Below are positions 1-7,797 of a stretch of 23,647 nt of DNA, piece after piece. A program made the translations under genes and the position numbers. The stretch is from Bifidobacterium breve. GTDB taxonomy: Bacteria > Actinomycetota > Acidimicrobiia > Acidimicrobiales > Ilumatobacteraceae. Position 1 is the stretch's first letter. Each line of letters begins with the position of its first letter. Location of the stretch: contig CAMDBY010000002.1 in assembly GCA_945889575.1 (NCBI GenBank), positions 1 through 23,647 on the forward strand, in the 5' to 3' direction. The notes under the pieces were generated by a model, which had not been told where the DNA came from, ran no database searches, and saw nothing but the letters and a program-made list of their open reading frames with translations.

Positions 1-389
1 CTATCGACCCCACATCACTTGATGGCGAAGAGCTTGTGGCTGAAGTGCAGCGCATCGTGAAGGCTCTTCTTGCATACGGTGCCAAACTGCCAAAAGAACT
101 CATGTTGTACATCAAGAACATGGTGTTCCTCGACGGAGCCATCGCCCGCCTTGCCCCAAACCTCGACATTATTGGCGAACTTACCAACATCTCAATGACA
201 TTCATGCAACGTCATGGTGCTCGTTTGTCAGAAGAACTGGGTGTCGATATGAACACAGTTGAAATTGATATGGGCAGCCTCAAGGCCGGTCTTGGTGTTG
301 ATGAATCAACAGAGTCAATGACCTATCTCCAACTGCAAGAACGTCGCAATCTCATTCAAAAGCGTATGCGCGACCACATCACCAACTAG
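1..389 (+). CDS. ABC1/UbiB (AarF) family atypical kinase, C-terminal fragment
   Basis: The reading frame is open from the first bases (frame of position 3), so this is the 3' end of a gene that begins before the window. About 129 residues are visible. The stretch LPKELMLYIKNMVFLDGAIARLAP, followed by an aspartate-rich turn and a helical tail, resembles the region after the kinase core in UbiB/AarF/ADCK proteins. These are ATP-binding atypical kinases linked to quinone and isoprenoid lipid biology. The catalytic lysine, the signature motifs and the membrane tail cannot be checked because they lie outside the window. An internal GTG at 36 is not a plausible start, as the homologous frame continues upstream of it. 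nucS follows after 22 bases on the same strand. Family assignment rests on remembered similarity of this C-terminal segment only. Confidence 0.7.
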   Translation, partial: IDPTSLDGEELVAEVQRIVKALLAYGAKLPKELMLYIKNMVFLDGAIARLAPNLDIIGELTNISMTFMQRHGARLSEELGVDMNTVEIDMGSLKAGLGVDESTESMTYLQLQERRNLIQKRMRDHITN

Positions 390-399
390 CCCTGTCGGC

Positions 400-411
400 A
401 ATACTGTTGTT
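400..411 (+). promoter_or_regulatory. Candidate leaderless promoter of nucS
   Basis: AATACT at 400-405 lies six bases before the GTG at 412. No Shine-Dalgarno sequence is visible. This puts transcription start at or next to the start codon. The -35 region is not recognisable. Confidence 0.4.
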
Positions 412-1077
412 GTGAGACTCATCGTTGCGCGCTGCACTGTGGAATACGCAGGCCGTCTAGAGACCCGCTTGCCAGAGGCTCTGAGGCTCGTCATGGTCAA
501 AGCTGATGGCTGTGTGGCCATTCATTCCGATGGTGGTGCATACAAACCGCTCAACTGGATGACCGCGCCGAATGTGATCGAAGACAATTCTGATCATTGG
601 ATTGTGCGCAACCCAAAGGGCGAAGCAATGACAATCACTTTTCACGAAATCTTTCATGACTCCGCCCACGAACTCGGTGAAGACCCAGGTCTTGAAAAAG
701 ACGGCGTTGAAAAACAATTGCAAGAACTACTTGCCGCATCTCCTGACGCAATGGAGCCAGGACTCACCCTGATTCGCCGCGAACATTACACAACGCTCGG
801 ACCAGTCGACATCTTGTGCAAAGACTCAGCCGGCAACACTGTTGTTATCGAAGTAAAGCGACGTGGAGAAATTGACGGCGTTGAACAACTCTCCCGCTAC
901 CTCGTTGACTTGGCCAACGACCCGTCGCTCGGCACTCTTCGGGGCATGTTTGTGGCCCAAAGCATCAAGCCTCAGGCGCGCACACTTGCAGAATCACGTG
1001 GCATTATGTGCGTCGAAGTTGATTACGACGAGCTGCGTGGCAAACAGTCCGACAAATGGACACTTTTCAACCAATAG
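412..1077 (+). CDS. nucS: NucS/EndoMS mismatch-specific endonuclease
   Basis: This 221-residue protein matches the actinobacterial NucS family along its whole length. The N-terminal DNA-binding half has the family pattern (MRLIVARCTVEYAGRL, AYKPLNWM). The C-terminal PD-(D/E)xK nuclease half shows GPVDIL with Asp133, then IEVKRRGEIDG with Glu147 and Lys149, and IKPQART. NucS cleaves both strands at mismatches and is the core of the MutS/MutL-independent mismatch repair of many actinobacteria and some archaea. The tail KWTLFNQ resembles the C-terminal region that contacts the sliding clamp in characterised homologues. The GTG start at 412 gives the family's usual N-terminus. It stands 22 bases after the UbiB-like gene but appears to have its own promoter. 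The identification is secure. Confidence 0.95.
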   Translation: MRLIVARCTVEYAGRLETRLPEALRLVMVKADGCVAIHSDGGAYKPLNWMTAPNVIEDNSDHWIVRNPKGEAMTITFHEIFHDSAHELGEDPGLEKDGVEKQLQELLAASPDAMEPGLTLIRREHYTTLGPVDILCKDSAGNTVVIEVKRRGEIDGVEQLSRYLVDLANDPSLGTLRGMFVAQSIKPQARTLAESRGIMCVEVDYDELRGKQSDKWTLFNQ

Positions 1078-1103
1078 AAACCAGCTCTGATTGTCGTCTT
1101 TGC

Positions 1104-1115
1104 TAATTTTGTCCA
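1104..1115 (+). promoter_or_regulatory. Candidate leaderless promoter of the TerC-family gene
   Basis: TAATTT at 1104-1109 is followed by six bases and then the ATG at 1116. There is no Shine-Dalgarno sequence in the 38-base gap after nucS. The spacing fits a transcript beginning at the start codon. Confidence 0.5.
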
Positions 1116-1865
1116 ATGGAATGGATATCTGACCCCACAGCATGGAGCGCTCTAGCGGCCCTCCTCACTCTCGAAATAGTTCTTGGAGTCGACAATGTTG
1201 TCTTCATCTCAATTCTCGCATCAAAGCTTCCACCTGAACAGCAAGACAAGGCGCGCAAAATTGGTCTTCTCGCCGCAGGCGGAGTGCGTGTGCTGTTGTT
1301 ATTGGCTGTTGGCTGGGTCATCTCATTAAAGAAAGAACTCTTCTCTGTTGGCTCAGTTGGATTTAGCGGCAAAGAACTTGTGCTACTTGCTGGCGGGTTA
1401 TTCCTTATTTACAAAGCGACAAAAGAAATCCATCACAAACTCGAAGGAGACGAAGGTCTAGGATCAGCAAAAGTTGCTCCAACTATTGCTGCGGTAATCG
1501 GCCAAATTCTCATTCTTGACATCGTCTTTTCCATTGACTCGGTGATTACAGCAGTCGGCATGACTACCTATGTTCCTGTAATGGTCATTGCCATTGTCGC
1601 CGCTGTCGGGGTTATGTTGCTTGCTTCAAAATCTATCTATACCTTCGTCAATGCTCATCCATCCGTCAAGATGCTTGCGTTGGCATTCCTTTTACTCATT
1701 GGAACCACACTTATCGCTGAAGGATTCGGACAAAAAATCCCTAAAGGTTACATTTACGCTTCAATGGCTTTCTCAGTCTTTGTTGAAGTATTGAATCTAC
1801 GTGTACGGGGCAAAAAGAAAATCGACCCAGTTCACCTTCGTGAAACAATTGTTCCGAACAACTAA
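1116..1865 (+). CDS. TerC/YgdQ-family integral membrane protein (probable metal exporter)
   Basis: The product is 249 residues with about seven hydrophobic segments. It closely resembles the YgdQ/YkoY branch of the TerC family. The two internally repeated acidic membrane motifs are present: LEIVLGVDNVVFIS (Glu20, Asp26) and LDIVFSIDSVITAVG (Asp135, Asp141). Other family blocks are LAGGLFLIYKATKEIH, HPSVKMLALAFLLLIG and PKGYIYASMAFSVFVE. Family members act in the inner membrane, and several have been implicated in Mn2+ efflux that metallates secreted proteins. Tellurite resistance is the historical name and is not implied here. It is monocistronic in appearance: nucS ends 38 bases upstream and the next gene begins 98 bases downstream. 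The length is normal for the YgdQ branch, which lacks the CBS/CorC extension seen in some homologues. Confidence 0.9.
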   Translation: MEWISDPTAWSALAALLTLEIVLGVDNVVFISILASKLPPEQQDKARKIGLLAAGGVRVLLLLAVGWVISLKKELFSVGSVGFSGKELVLLAGGLFLIYKATKEIHHKLEGDEGLGSAKVAPTIAAVIGQILILDIVFSIDSVITAVGMTTYVPVMVIAIVAAVGVMLLASKSIYTFVNAHPSVKMLALAFLLLIGTTLIAEGFGQKIPKGYIYASMAFSVFVEVLNLRVRGKKKIDPVHLRETIVPNN

Positions 1866-1949
1866 AGCCCCCGAGCGAGACGACTGGACTTTGTTCAGCT
1901 AACTCTCATGCGTGGTAATTACTTCGATTCGACCATCCGAATCCTGTAG

Positions 1950-1963
1950 TACTGTCCGCAGAT
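1950..1963 (+). promoter_or_regulatory. Candidate leaderless promoter of the epoxide hydrolase gene
   Basis: TACTGT at 1950-1955 lies eight bases before the ATG at 1964. The 98-base gap 1866-1963 holds no Shine-Dalgarno sequence and no clear hairpin. Confidence 0.4.
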
Positions 1964-2950
1964 ATGCATTCCTTTGTCAATGTCCAAAACAAAGACGTCA
2001 CTATTCGGGTGGCAGTCAAAGGCTCGGGCCCCCTCATCGTGTGCGTTCACGGTTGGCCAGAACTCTGGTACTCATGGCGCCATCAACTCTCCTACTTTTC
2101 TGAACGCGGATACAAAGTTGCAGCAATTGACGTGCGCGGATACGGCAGAAGTTCACAACCTCACGACATCGCTGCTTACACTTTGCGAAATCTTGCGTCG
2201 GACGTAGTGGCAGTAATCGATGCGCTCGATGACTCTCCATCTCGTGCAAAAAATTCCCATGGTCAAGCAATATTGTTTGGTCATGACTGGGGCGCTCCCA
2301 TTGTGTGGAACACATCAATTCTTCACCCCGAGCACATTCGTGCAGTTGCTGGCCTGAGTGTTCCCTTTACGGGAATCTCGGAAACTTCATTCTTAGACAT
2401 CGCAGAAATGCTCTATCAAGAACAATTTTTCTATCAGTTGTATTTTCAGGCAGAAGGTGTTGCAGAGGCAGAATTTGAGGCCGATGTAGCTGCCAGTTTG
2501 CGCAAGACATACTTCTCAATCTCGGGTGATGCACCACTAAACCACTTCTTGGAAAACAAGCCTGTCGATGCCAAATTTTTCGACGGCATGGTAGACCCAG
2601 AAGTTTTCCCTCGTTGGCTCACCGAAGCTGACCTACAAGTATTCATTGATGCATTTACTGCATCTGGATTCCGCGGGCCATTCAACCGATACAGAGCACA
2701 ACGTATCGACGCTATGGAAATGGCCGAACATGTTGGATCACTAATTACACAACCATCATTTTTCATCGGTGGCGAAAAAGATGCAGTGCGATCCTTTGTG
2801 CCAGGCATGGACTTGTACGAAAACCCACTCAGCGGCGGCGCAGATGTCCGCGGCTCTGTGATTATTCCAAATGTTGGGCATTGGGTTCAACAAGAGGCAC
2901 CACGAGAGACAAACATCGCTCTTGAGGGTTTCCTTTCACAGCTGAAGTGA
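1964..2950 (+). CDS. Alpha/beta-hydrolase-fold epoxide hydrolase, EphA-like
   Basis: This 328-residue soluble enzyme resembles mycobacterial EphA throughout. The oxyanion-hole motif HGWPE is at residues 29-33, followed by YSWRHQL. The nucleophile elbow is GHDWGA with Asp108, the aspartate nucleophile typical of epoxide hydrolases rather than serine esterases. The cap domain contains the tyrosine-rich segment EQFFYQLYFQ, where epoxide-activating tyrosines are expected. The C-terminal VGHWVQQE supplies the catalytic His306. It would add water to an epoxide to give a vicinal diol, probably on lipid-derived or xenobiotic substrates. The substrate cannot be inferred. The upstream gene is a transporter-like protein and the downstream gene converges with a 16-base gap, so no operon partner is evident. 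The insertion SPSRAKNSHG before strand 5 is longer than in the remembered homologue. Confidence 0.9.
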   Translation: MHSFVNVQNKDVTIRVAVKGSGPLIVCVHGWPELWYSWRHQLSYFSERGYKVAAIDVRGYGRSSQPHDIAAYTLRNLASDVVAVIDALDDSPSRAKNSHGQAILFGHDWGAPIVWNTSILHPEHIRAVAGLSVPFTGISETSFLDIAEMLYQEQFFYQLYFQAEGVAEAEFEADVAASLRKTYFSISGDAPLNHFLENKPVDAKFFDGMVDPEVFPRWLTEADLQVFIDAFTASGFRGPFNRYRAQRIDAMEMAEHVGSLITQPSFFIGGEKDAVRSFVPGMDLYENPLSGGADVRGSVIIPNVGHWVQQEAPRETNIALEGFLSQLK

Positions 2951-2966
2951 ATTTGAGACCTGCGGT

Positions 2967-3851
2967 TTAGGAAACTGTTGGTGTCGCTTTACGATTCATG
3001 ACAAAACCGGTGATGCCAACAACTGCACCGAGCACTGTCAACACGATAAATCGCGTCACCATCGGGTCTGTAATGAACTGTGCAGCAGCTGTGAGTGCTG
3101 CTTTGTTATCGGTTGATGACTGAGGGATACGACCACGCGCAATTAGAACAATGCCGAGGAAGATGGCTCCGCCTGCAAATAGACGAATTCCTAAGCGCAA
3201 CGTGCGTTGCAATTGAGTTGCAACACTGAGAAACCAAGCAGCGACTTGCAGTAACAATCCGATGATGACAAACAACCATGAGCCACGCTGTGCCATGTCT
3301 CTGATGGATTTGATATCAGTGTCTCCCGGTTTGCGCTCCACTTTCAGAGGATCCATTGTGGGATTCTGATCTGTTGGAATGGACGGGTCAGCGGCACGAA
3401 TTGCCGCAATGGTCGCATCGCTAAATTTCGAGATGTCGACAGATGCCGCTGGTGCATTTTCGATATAAACCGCATAGACAGTGGCAGCAACTTCCCCTGC
3501 GAAATTAATAAGGTCCGGATCCGCAAGTTTTTCTTTGACTGCCGAGACAATAAGCGGACGCGCTACGGAAAACACCAATTTCTCGGTGTCGTTATCAGCG
3601 CTGTCTTGCAACTTCTCAATCAGTTTGTCTGCAATCACATCACGAACATCTGGTTGATTCAACGCACTCTTGATTGTGGACTTTGCAGCAGTGGGAGATG
3701 ACACGAAGCTCATCAGCACCAGAGAAATGAGTCCCAGTCCGAGAAAAACTATTCCAAGACCACCGAGGATGGTGGCAAAAGTTCGCCTCACCCGATGCTG
3801 AGACTCAGTTGTGATTTCATTGGAATCTGTAAGTGGTGAAGATTCATTCAT
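2967..3851 (-). CDS. Uncharacterised four-helix membrane protein with large extracytoplasmic domain
   Basis: I do not recognise a named function. The 294-residue product has a charged N-terminus and one hydrophobic segment at about residues 27-50. A polar, mostly helical domain of about 140 residues follows (51-190), then three closely spaced hydrophobic segments at about 192-212, 221-239 and 266-286. The motif ALNQPDVRDVIADKLIEKL recalls an uncharacterised actinobacterial membrane family that carries repeats of this kind between helices. The predicted topology puts the middle domain outside the membrane. It lies 26 bases downstream of cysN on the same strand, so it may be read through from the sulfate operon. 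It also has a -10-like TATGGT eight bases before its own ATG. A role in sulfate uptake is possible by position only. Confidence 0.75.
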   Translation of the reverse strand: MNESSPLTDSNEITTESQHRVRRTFATILGGLGIVFLGLGLISLVLMSFVSSPTAAKSTIKSALNQPDVRDVIADKLIEKLQDSADNDTEKLVFSVARPLIVSAVKEKLADPDLINFAGEVAATVYAVYIENAPAASVDISKFSDATIAAIRAADPSIPTDQNPTMDPLKVERKPGDTDIKSIRDMAQRGSWLFVIIGLLLQVAAWFLSVATQLQRTLRLGIRLFAGGAIFLGIVLIARGRIPQSSTDNKAALTAAAQFITDPMVTRFIVLTVLGAVVGITGFVMNRKATPTVS

Positions 3852-3865
3852 AAAACGTCACCATA
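3852..3865 (-). promoter_or_regulatory. Candidate leaderless promoter of the four-helix membrane protein gene
   Basis: On the minus strand TATGGT (3860-3865) is followed by eight bases and the ATG at 3851. It sits inside the short gap after the cysN stop codon, so it would be an internal promoter of the cys unit. Confidence 0.35.
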
Positions 3866-3877
3866 ACAAATCTGAAG

Positions 3878-5146
3878 CTAGTAGCCGGACCGAATCATGA
3901 GAGCGCCAATGGTGGCATTGCTAACAGGATCAATGGCGATAGCACTGCCACCAGCCCTGTTCACTGCGTATTCATCCACGACCAATGGCGATGCAAGAGC
4001 TAGTTCTACCCGTCCAATGTCATTCAAGACGAGACGATCAGTCGGAGTGTTTTCAAGTGTCTCTAGATCGAGTCGATGAGTAATGGCAGCTACACGAGCT
4101 GATACTTCACCAGATGCATGACGAACAATAATCGCATCACCAACAGATAGTTCTGCGTCTGTAAACCAGCACACATCTGCAATAAGTCCTGTGGCATCAA
4201 CAGGCTGGTGAGCGCCACTGACCACAATCACGTTGCCTTTGCCGACATCAAGGTCGTCCGTGAGTTCAATAGCAATTGCATCCCCAGGAACCGCAATGTC
4301 TGTTGGTGAACCAGCACGTGTCAGCCCTGCGACGGTACTTGTGTATCCCTGCGGATGAACAGTGACGGAGTCTCCGACACGGATTGCGCCGCCTTCAAGT
4401 CGTCCCGCATAGCCGCGGTAATCACTACCGCCGTGTTCGCGCAATGTCCACTGCACAGCGAGGCGGGCATCAATGGTTGCTACCGGAGTGATGTCGAGAG
4501 TTTCCAATAGTTCAAGAACTGACGGGCCTTCGTACCACGGCGTCTTGTCACCAGCGTCAACCACATTTTCACCATCTGTTGCGCAGATGGGGATGGGATG
4601 AATGGGAACCGAAGATCCGAGAGTAGAAACAATTGCTGCGACATCGGTGACAACAGTGTCAAAGATTGTTTCGTCCCAATTGACCAAGTCCATCTTGTTC
4701 ACAGCAAGAACCAAGTGTGAGACACCAAGTAACGCCGCAATAGATACATGGCGACGAGTTTGTTCCACAACACCATGACGAGCGTCAACGAGAACGATTG
4801 CAATATCGCTAACAGATGCACCAGTCACCATGTTGCGAGTGAACTGAGCATGACCCGGCGTGTCTGCCAAAACGAAACTGCGCTTCGGAGTTGCAAAGTA
4901 ACGGTATGCAACATCAATTGTGATGCCTTGTTCACGCTCTGCACGCAGACCGTCAGTTAGTAGAGCCAGGTTGAATGTGCCGTCGCCGTAGCGGCGGCTG
5001 GCTTTAGTAACCGCACTGAGCTGATCTTCAAAAATGCCTTTTGAGTCATGCAGTAGTCGGCCAATCAGCGTGCTCTTACCATCGTCTACTGAACCAATAG
5101 TGGCGATACGAACCTGAGTATTTGATGCAGTAGAAACAGCACCCAT
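3878..5146 (-). CDS. cysN: Sulfate adenylyltransferase subunit 1 (GTPase)
   Basis: This 422-residue translation-factor-like GTPase pairs with CysD to make ATP sulfurylase. GTP hydrolysis drives formation of adenosine 5'-phosphosulfate (APS) from sulfate and ATP. The G1 loop GSVDDGKST is at residues 18-26, GITID is at the switch region, DTPGH (G3) is at 95-99 and NKMD (G4) is at 150-153. Beta-barrel domains 2 and 3 follow, and the protein ends soon after. The C-terminal APS kinase domain found in CysNC/NodQ fusions is therefore absent. The start ATG overlaps the cysD stop codon by one base (TAATG), and AGGGG lies eight bases upstream within cysD, showing translational coupling. It is the third gene of cysH-cysD-cysN. 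Confidence 0.95.
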   Translation of the reverse strand: MGAVSTASNTQVRIATIGSVDDGKSTLIGRLLHDSKGIFEDQLSAVTKASRRYGDGTFNLALLTDGLRAEREQGITIDVAYRYFATPKRSFVLADTPGHAQFTRNMVTGASVSDIAIVLVDARHGVVEQTRRHVSIAALLGVSHLVLAVNKMDLVNWDETIFDTVVTDVAAIVSTLGSSVPIHPIPICATDGENVVDAGDKTPWYEGPSVLELLETLDITPVATIDARLAVQWTLREHGGSDYRGYAGRLEGGAIRVGDSVTVHPQGYTSTVAGLTRAGSPTDIAVPGDAIAIELTDDLDVGKGNVIVVSGAHQPVDATGLIADVCWFTDAELSVGDAIIVRHASGEVSARVAAITHRLDLETLENTPTDRLVLNDIGRVELALASPLVVDEYAVNRAGGSAIAIDPVSNATIGALMIRSGY

Positions 5147-6081
5147 TAGAAGTACCCCTCGCGCTTGCGGTCTTCCATTGCTGATTCACTGAAGTTGTCA
5201 TCAGCTCTGGTTGCTCCACGTTCAGTGATGCGGGCCGTCGAGACTTCTGCAAGTACATCTTCATACGTTGTGGCAGTCGAACGAACTGCGCCTGTGCAGC
5301 TCATGTCTCCCACCGTGCGATACCGCACGATTTCTTTGCGGGGAACTTCGCCATCTTCGGGAACAACCGGACCGCCAACAGACAACAACATGCCATCGCG
5401 CTCGATGACAGTGCGTTCGTGGGAGAAATAGATGGTGGGCAATGGAATCTCTTCGCGAGCGATGTATTCCCAGATATCAAGCTCTGTCCAGTTGGAAATG
5501 GGGAATGCACGAAGGTGCTCACCCTTCACAATGCGTGGGTTCAAGATATTCCATGGCTCTGGGCGCTGCATGCGTGGTTCCCAGCCGCCCTTTTTGTCAC
5601 GGAAGCTCAAGATGCGCTCCTTGGCGCGGGCCTTATCTTCATCGCGGCGTCCGCCACCAAAAGCGGCATCGAATTTATGGGTGCGAATTGCTGTGAGCAG
5701 AGTGACTGCTTGCTGACGATTACGGCTACCGGTCGGACCCGGATCTGGAATGTCTCCCCTGTCAATGCTTTCCTGCACTGATGCCACTACTAGTTCGAGG
5801 CCATACGTGCGGACAAATTCGTCTCTGTACTCGATAACTTCAGGAAAGTTATGACCTGTATCAACTTGCATGACTGGAAACGGCAAGCGTGCTGGCGCAA
5901 ATGCCTTAATGGCAAGCCATAACAACACAGCCGAGTCTTTTCCACCAGAGAACAGAAGTACCGGTGACTCGCAGCCAGACACCACTTCTCTGATGATGGT
6001 GATTGCTTCTGACTCAAGACGATCAAGATGTGACCTGCTTGCCAATATTTCTAATTCGTTCTGTGATGTCACTGCACTCAT
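5146..6081 (-). CDS. cysD: Sulfate adenylyltransferase subunit 2
   Basis: This is the 311-residue catalytic subunit of ATP sulfurylase, a PP-loop ATP pyrophosphatase. The PP-loop LLFSGGKDSAVLL (SGGKDS at 45-50) binds ATP. The family blocks FPVMQVDTGHNFPEV, FGGGRRDEDKARAKER and ISNWTELDIWEYI are all present. The C-terminus ends in MEDRKREGYF, as in other CysD proteins. Length is normal. The start is well supported: AGGAG lies six bases before the ATG. cysH ends 27 bases upstream and cysN overlaps by one base downstream, so the three genes should be co-transcribed. Confidence 0.96.
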   Translation of the reverse strand: MSAVTSQNELEILASRSHLDRLESEAITIIREVVSGCESPVLLFSGGKDSAVLLWLAIKAFAPARLPFPVMQVDTGHNFPEVIEYRDEFVRTYGLELVVASVQESIDRGDIPDPGPTGSRNRQQAVTLLTAIRTHKFDAAFGGGRRDEDKARAKERILSFRDKKGGWEPRMQRPEPWNILNPRIVKGEHLRAFPISNWTELDIWEYIAREEIPLPTIYFSHERTVIERDGMLLSVGGPVVPEDGEVPRKEIVRYRTVGDMSCTGAVRSTATTYEDVLAEVSTARITERGATRADDNFSESAMEDRKREGYF

Positions 6082-6108
6082 GCGCGTCTCCTAATTGTTC
6101 TTCGATTT

Positions 6109-6801
6109 CTAGATGTGCAATCCGCACTCGGTTTTTGCTTGCCCAGCCCAGCGGCCAGCACGCTTGTCTTCACCCTCGGCAACAGGTTTTGTACATGGCC
6201 AACAACCAATGCTCGGGTAGCCCCGATCTTTCAAGGGATTACGCGGAAGTTCATGGAGAAACTCGTAGGTCTCCATTTCTTCATCGCTGTATAGCGCCAA
6301 TGGGTTGATCTTCAGAACATTGCGCCCAGCGTCAAGAGACACAACTGGAGTTTCAGCGCGAGTGGGGCCATCGATGCGACGAACACCTGTCACCCAACCA
6401 GTCTTTTCTGACAACACTGCATTAAGCGGTTGTACTTTACGGACATTGCAGCATGCTTCGGTGTCGCGTTGCCACAGATTGTCAGGCGTCACGTGAAGCG
6501 GGTGAACAATACGAAGATTGGCATCAAATTTTTTGCGGAACTCTTCAGCAAGCCATTGTGTTTCTGCAAACAAATACTGCGTATCGATCATCACAATTTC
6601 AATTCCGGGAACCGCTGTTGCTGCTACGTGTGCAAGTACCACATCTTCAAAACTGCATGTCACGGTGATGTCGCTTCCCACCTGGTCCGCAGCCCAGCGC
6701 ACAATTTCAACGGGCGTGGCATGCTCAAGGTCGCGTGCAGCAGCAGCTATCTCGTCTGCGTGAAGAGCGACGGACGTTTTGGTCCATGTGGTCGTTGGCA
6801 T
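6109..6801 (-). CDS. cysH: Assimilatory APS reductase (phosphoadenylyl-sulfate reductase family)
   Basis: This 230-residue PP-loop enzyme reduces activated sulfate to sulfite. The iron-sulfur cysteine pattern is complete: CC at 117-118 and CxxC at 200-203, which ligate the [4Fe-4S] cluster of the APS-using branch. The PAPS-only E. coli type lacks these cysteines. The C-terminal ECGLHI carries the catalytic Cys226. The nucleotide loop is TCSFEDVVL, and the arginine motif GVRRIDGPTRAETP is present. Use of APS rather than PAPS agrees with the absence of an APS kinase gene or domain in this operon. It is the first gene of cysH-cysD-cysN and appears to start on a leaderless transcript. Sulfite reductase and a sulfate transporter are not in the window. 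Confidence 0.94.
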   Translation of the reverse strand: MPTTTWTKTSVALHADEIAAAARDLEHATPVEIVRWAADQVGSDITVTCSFEDVVLAHVAATAVPGIEIVMIDTQYLFAETQWLAEEFRKKFDANLRIVHPLHVTPDNLWQRDTEACCNVRKVQPLNAVLSEKTGWVTGVRRIDGPTRAETPVVSLDAGRNVLKINPLALYSDEEMETYEFLHELPRNPLKDRGYPSIGCWPCTKPVAEGEDKRAGRWAGQAKTECGLHI

Positions 6802-6837
6802 TCAACCAATCTAGCGTGATTCCCGACTAAATCAGTC
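6802..6837 (-). promoter_or_regulatory. cysHDN promoter with candidate operator
   Basis: On the minus strand TAGATT (6808-6813) stands six bases before the cysH ATG, with no Shine-Dalgarno sequence. The imperfect inverted repeat GACTaAATcAGTC (6825-6837) covers roughly -24 to -36 if transcription begins at the ATG, a position where a regulator could block or assist polymerase. The operator is an inference from symmetry only. Confidence 0.45.
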
Positions 6838-6874
6838 ATATTTATCAGGAATGGCAAACCCTTGCTGGGTATTG

Positions 6875-6899
6875 AAAAGGCCGCCCCAAAGGGCGGCCC
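6875..6899 (-). terminator. Rho-independent terminator of the SDR/hydratase unit
   Basis: The arms GGCCGCCC (6879-6886) and GGGCGGCC (6891-6898) form a perfect 8-base-pair stem with a four-base loop. Read on the minus strand, the stem is followed directly by TTTT (6875-6878). It lies 21 bases after the stop codon of the MaoC-type hydratase gene. The T tract is short but the stem is all G/C. Confidence 0.85.
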
Positions 6900-6919
6900 A
6901 ATCCGAATTATCTAGGTAA

Positions 6920-7777
6920 TTAGCTGAAGCGCACAAGCCCTTGGTCGATAACGACCCGGTCGCCAACAGACGTTGTGAACACGGCTTCGCCTTTGCTTGT
7001 TTCCCACATCTTGATGGTGAGTGCTTCGCCAGGAAATACTGGAGATGCGAATCTGCCTTCAATGTGCTTGAAGCGATTTGCATCGCCACCACATAGTGCA
7101 TTCAACAAGCCGCGACCAGTGAATCCGTATGTGCACAGTCCATGCAAGATGGGCTTCGGGAATACGCCTGCTGCAACAGCAGGGTGGTTCGGATCTGAGT
7201 GCAATGGGTTGCGGTCACCGTTCAAGCGATACAACAACGCTTGGTCAAGCGACGTCTGAAATGTGATCTCATGGTCAGGAGCTTTTGCTGGTGGTTCATT
7301 TTGTGCACCGCTTGGTCCACGTTCTCCACCAAAGCCGCCTGCATCACGAATGAACACAGATGAACGAGTTGAGTACAACGGTTTACCATCAGCATCAGTT
7401 GCTTCGGCCTCAGTCACGATGACTGCAGCTTTCACTTTGTCATACATTGCAACAAGCTTGCTTTGTACCGTTGCGGTTCCTTCAACAGGAAGTGGCTGAT
7501 GCAAAGTAATTGATTGCGATGCGTGCACAAGATTGGCGAAGTTGAATTCACCAACATTGCGCATTGGGTTTGATGCTGCAGTTGCCTGACCAGATCCCAA
7601 TACAACAGGCATTGTTGGAAGTGCTTTTTGAACAACTCCGGTTGAGTTTTCAGTGACGTATGCCAATTGGTCTGAACTGACATTGAGGCTCACTGCATAG
7701 AGCAATGAGTCCTTTGATGTCCATGATATTTTGTACGGCTCGCCGACTGATCCGACTGCTTCTGGGTTAAGTGCCAT
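6920..7777 (-). CDS. MaoC-family (R)-specific enoyl-CoA hydratase (hydratase 2 type)
   Basis: The 285-residue protein has the double hot-dog architecture of eukaryotic-type hydratase 2 and mycobacterial relatives. There is a degenerate N-terminal hot-dog (about 1-145), a linker rich in glycine and proline (146-166), then a catalytic hot-dog. The hydratase motif YRLNGDRNPLHSDP places Asp188 and His193 with the spacing of the known catalytic pair, and PKPILHGLCTYG follows. It should hydrate 2-trans-enoyl-CoA to (3R)-hydroxyacyl-CoA. The SDR gene immediately upstream is of the multifunctional-enzyme-2 dehydrogenase type, so the two together would perform the hydration and second oxidation of a beta-oxidation cycle. 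AAGAAGGA lies six bases before the ATG, and the gap to the SDR gene is 20 bases. A strong terminator follows. Confidence 0.9.
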   Translation of the reverse strand: MALNPEAVGSVGEPYKISWTSKDSLLYAVSLNVSSDQLAYVTENSTGVVQKALPTMPVVLGSGQATAASNPMRNVGEFNFANLVHASQSITLHQPLPVEGTATVQSKLVAMYDKVKAAVIVTEAEATDADGKPLYSTRSSVFIRDAGGFGGERGPSGAQNEPPAKAPDHEITFQTSLDQALLYRLNGDRNPLHSDPNHPAVAAGVFPKPILHGLCTYGFTGRGLLNALCGGDANRFKHIEGRFASPVFPGEALTIKMWETSKGEAVFTTSVGDRVVIDQGLVRFS

Positions 7778-7797
7778 TGTGTGTCCTTCTTATTGCT

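Noticed and set aside
1116..1865. Tellurite resistance determinant
   Set aside because: The TerC name is historical. The protein is of the YgdQ branch and no other ter genes are nearby; metal export is the better reading.
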